Positions 5,241 to 5,384 of a stretch of DNA of 5,384 nt are shown one piece after another. Under the pieces are notes generated by a model. It had not been told where the DNA came from and ran no database searches. It saw only the letters and a list, made by a program, of their open reading frames with translations. The stretch's first letter is position 1. Every line of letters begins with the position of its first letter. The stretch spans positions 1-5,384 of the forward strand of contig CAIPVD010000255.1 of assembly GCA_903868375.1 (NCBI GenBank), in the 5' to 3' direction. A program made the translations under genes and the position numbers. Origin of the DNA: an uncultured delta proteobacterium (GTDB taxonomy: Bacteria; UBA10199; GCA-002796325; 1-14-0-20-49-13).

Positions 5241-5384
5241 ATGCAGCGTGAAGTTACCATGGCAGGTTTCGGCGGGCAGGGAATAATGATGATAGGCCAA
5301 ATGCTCGCCTATTCCGCAATGGACGAAAATCTTCAGGTTTCGTGGCTGCCATCTTATGGCCCGGAAATGCGCGGCGGAACCGCT
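5241..5384 (+). CDS. korC: 2-oxoacid:ferredoxin oxidoreductase gamma subunit (partial, cut by right edge)
   Basis: Only the first 48 codons are present. The sequence opens with REVTMAGFGGQGIMMIGQML (3-22), the glycine-rich beginning of the catalytic gamma domain (POR family), and continues to WLPSYGPEMRGGTA (35-48), the conserved Y-G-x-E-x-R-G-G motif. This domain helps bind CoA and completes the enzyme. The start is fixed by AGGAG at 5228-5232 and by a 2-base gap after the beta stop (5236-5238). The family's usual length is about 180-190 residues, so roughly three quarters lies beyond the window. Confidence 0.93.
   Translation, partial: MQREVTMAGFGGQGIMMIGQMLAYSAMDENLQVSWLPSYGPEMRGGTA

Overview
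The window holds two stretches of DNA that differ in composition and gene content, joined by a damaged non-coding region. By eye, positions 1 to about 2100 are AT-rich. They carry short, accessory-type genes: a secreted Cys-containing repeat-like protein cut by the left edge, a small XRE-type regulator, and a complete two-gene toxin-antitoxin module of the VapBC45 type (MerR-like HTH + DUF433 antitoxin, PIN-like toxin). From about 2200 to the right edge the DNA is richer in G+C and encodes an ordinary core-metabolism operon.

That operon is a P-loop nucleotide-binding protein followed by the four subunits of a ferredoxin-dependent 2-oxoacid oxidoreductase in the order delta (2x[4Fe-4S] ferredoxin), alpha (VorB-like), beta (TPP-binding) and gamma (truncated by the right edge). 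All genes are on the + strand. The last four are separated by only 2-3 bases, so they are almost certainly co-transcribed. The delta ferredoxin passes electrons from the TPP/CoA-dependent oxidation of a 2-oxoacid (2-oxoisovalerate, 2-oxoglutarate or pyruvate; sequence alone does not decide) to soluble ferredoxin. This points to an anaerobic bacterium. The P-loop protein plus delta-alpha-beta-gamma order is one I associate with Desulfobacterota-like ('deltaproteobacterial') anaerobes and some uncultured phyla, but the window does not fix the taxon.

Layout: 1-355 (-) secreted protein, partial; 356-512 divergent intergenic region with a perfect 12-bp palindrome and three tandem small hairpins, the last of which buries the ribosome binding site of the next gene; 513-734 (+) XRE regulator; 735-838 promoter with a consensus -10 inside a palindrome; 839-1528 and 1491-1916 (+) overlapping antitoxin and toxin; 1917-2360 no intact gene, but two apparent gene remnants facing opposite ways, a likely recombination or insertion junction; 2361-3137 (+) P-loop protein; 3196-5384 (+) oxidoreductase subunits.

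I did not find a clearly new system. The points most worth a second look are the junction with two gene remnants, the structured leader of the XRE gene, and the VapBC45-type module with its own promoter-operator and an adjacent XRE gene.
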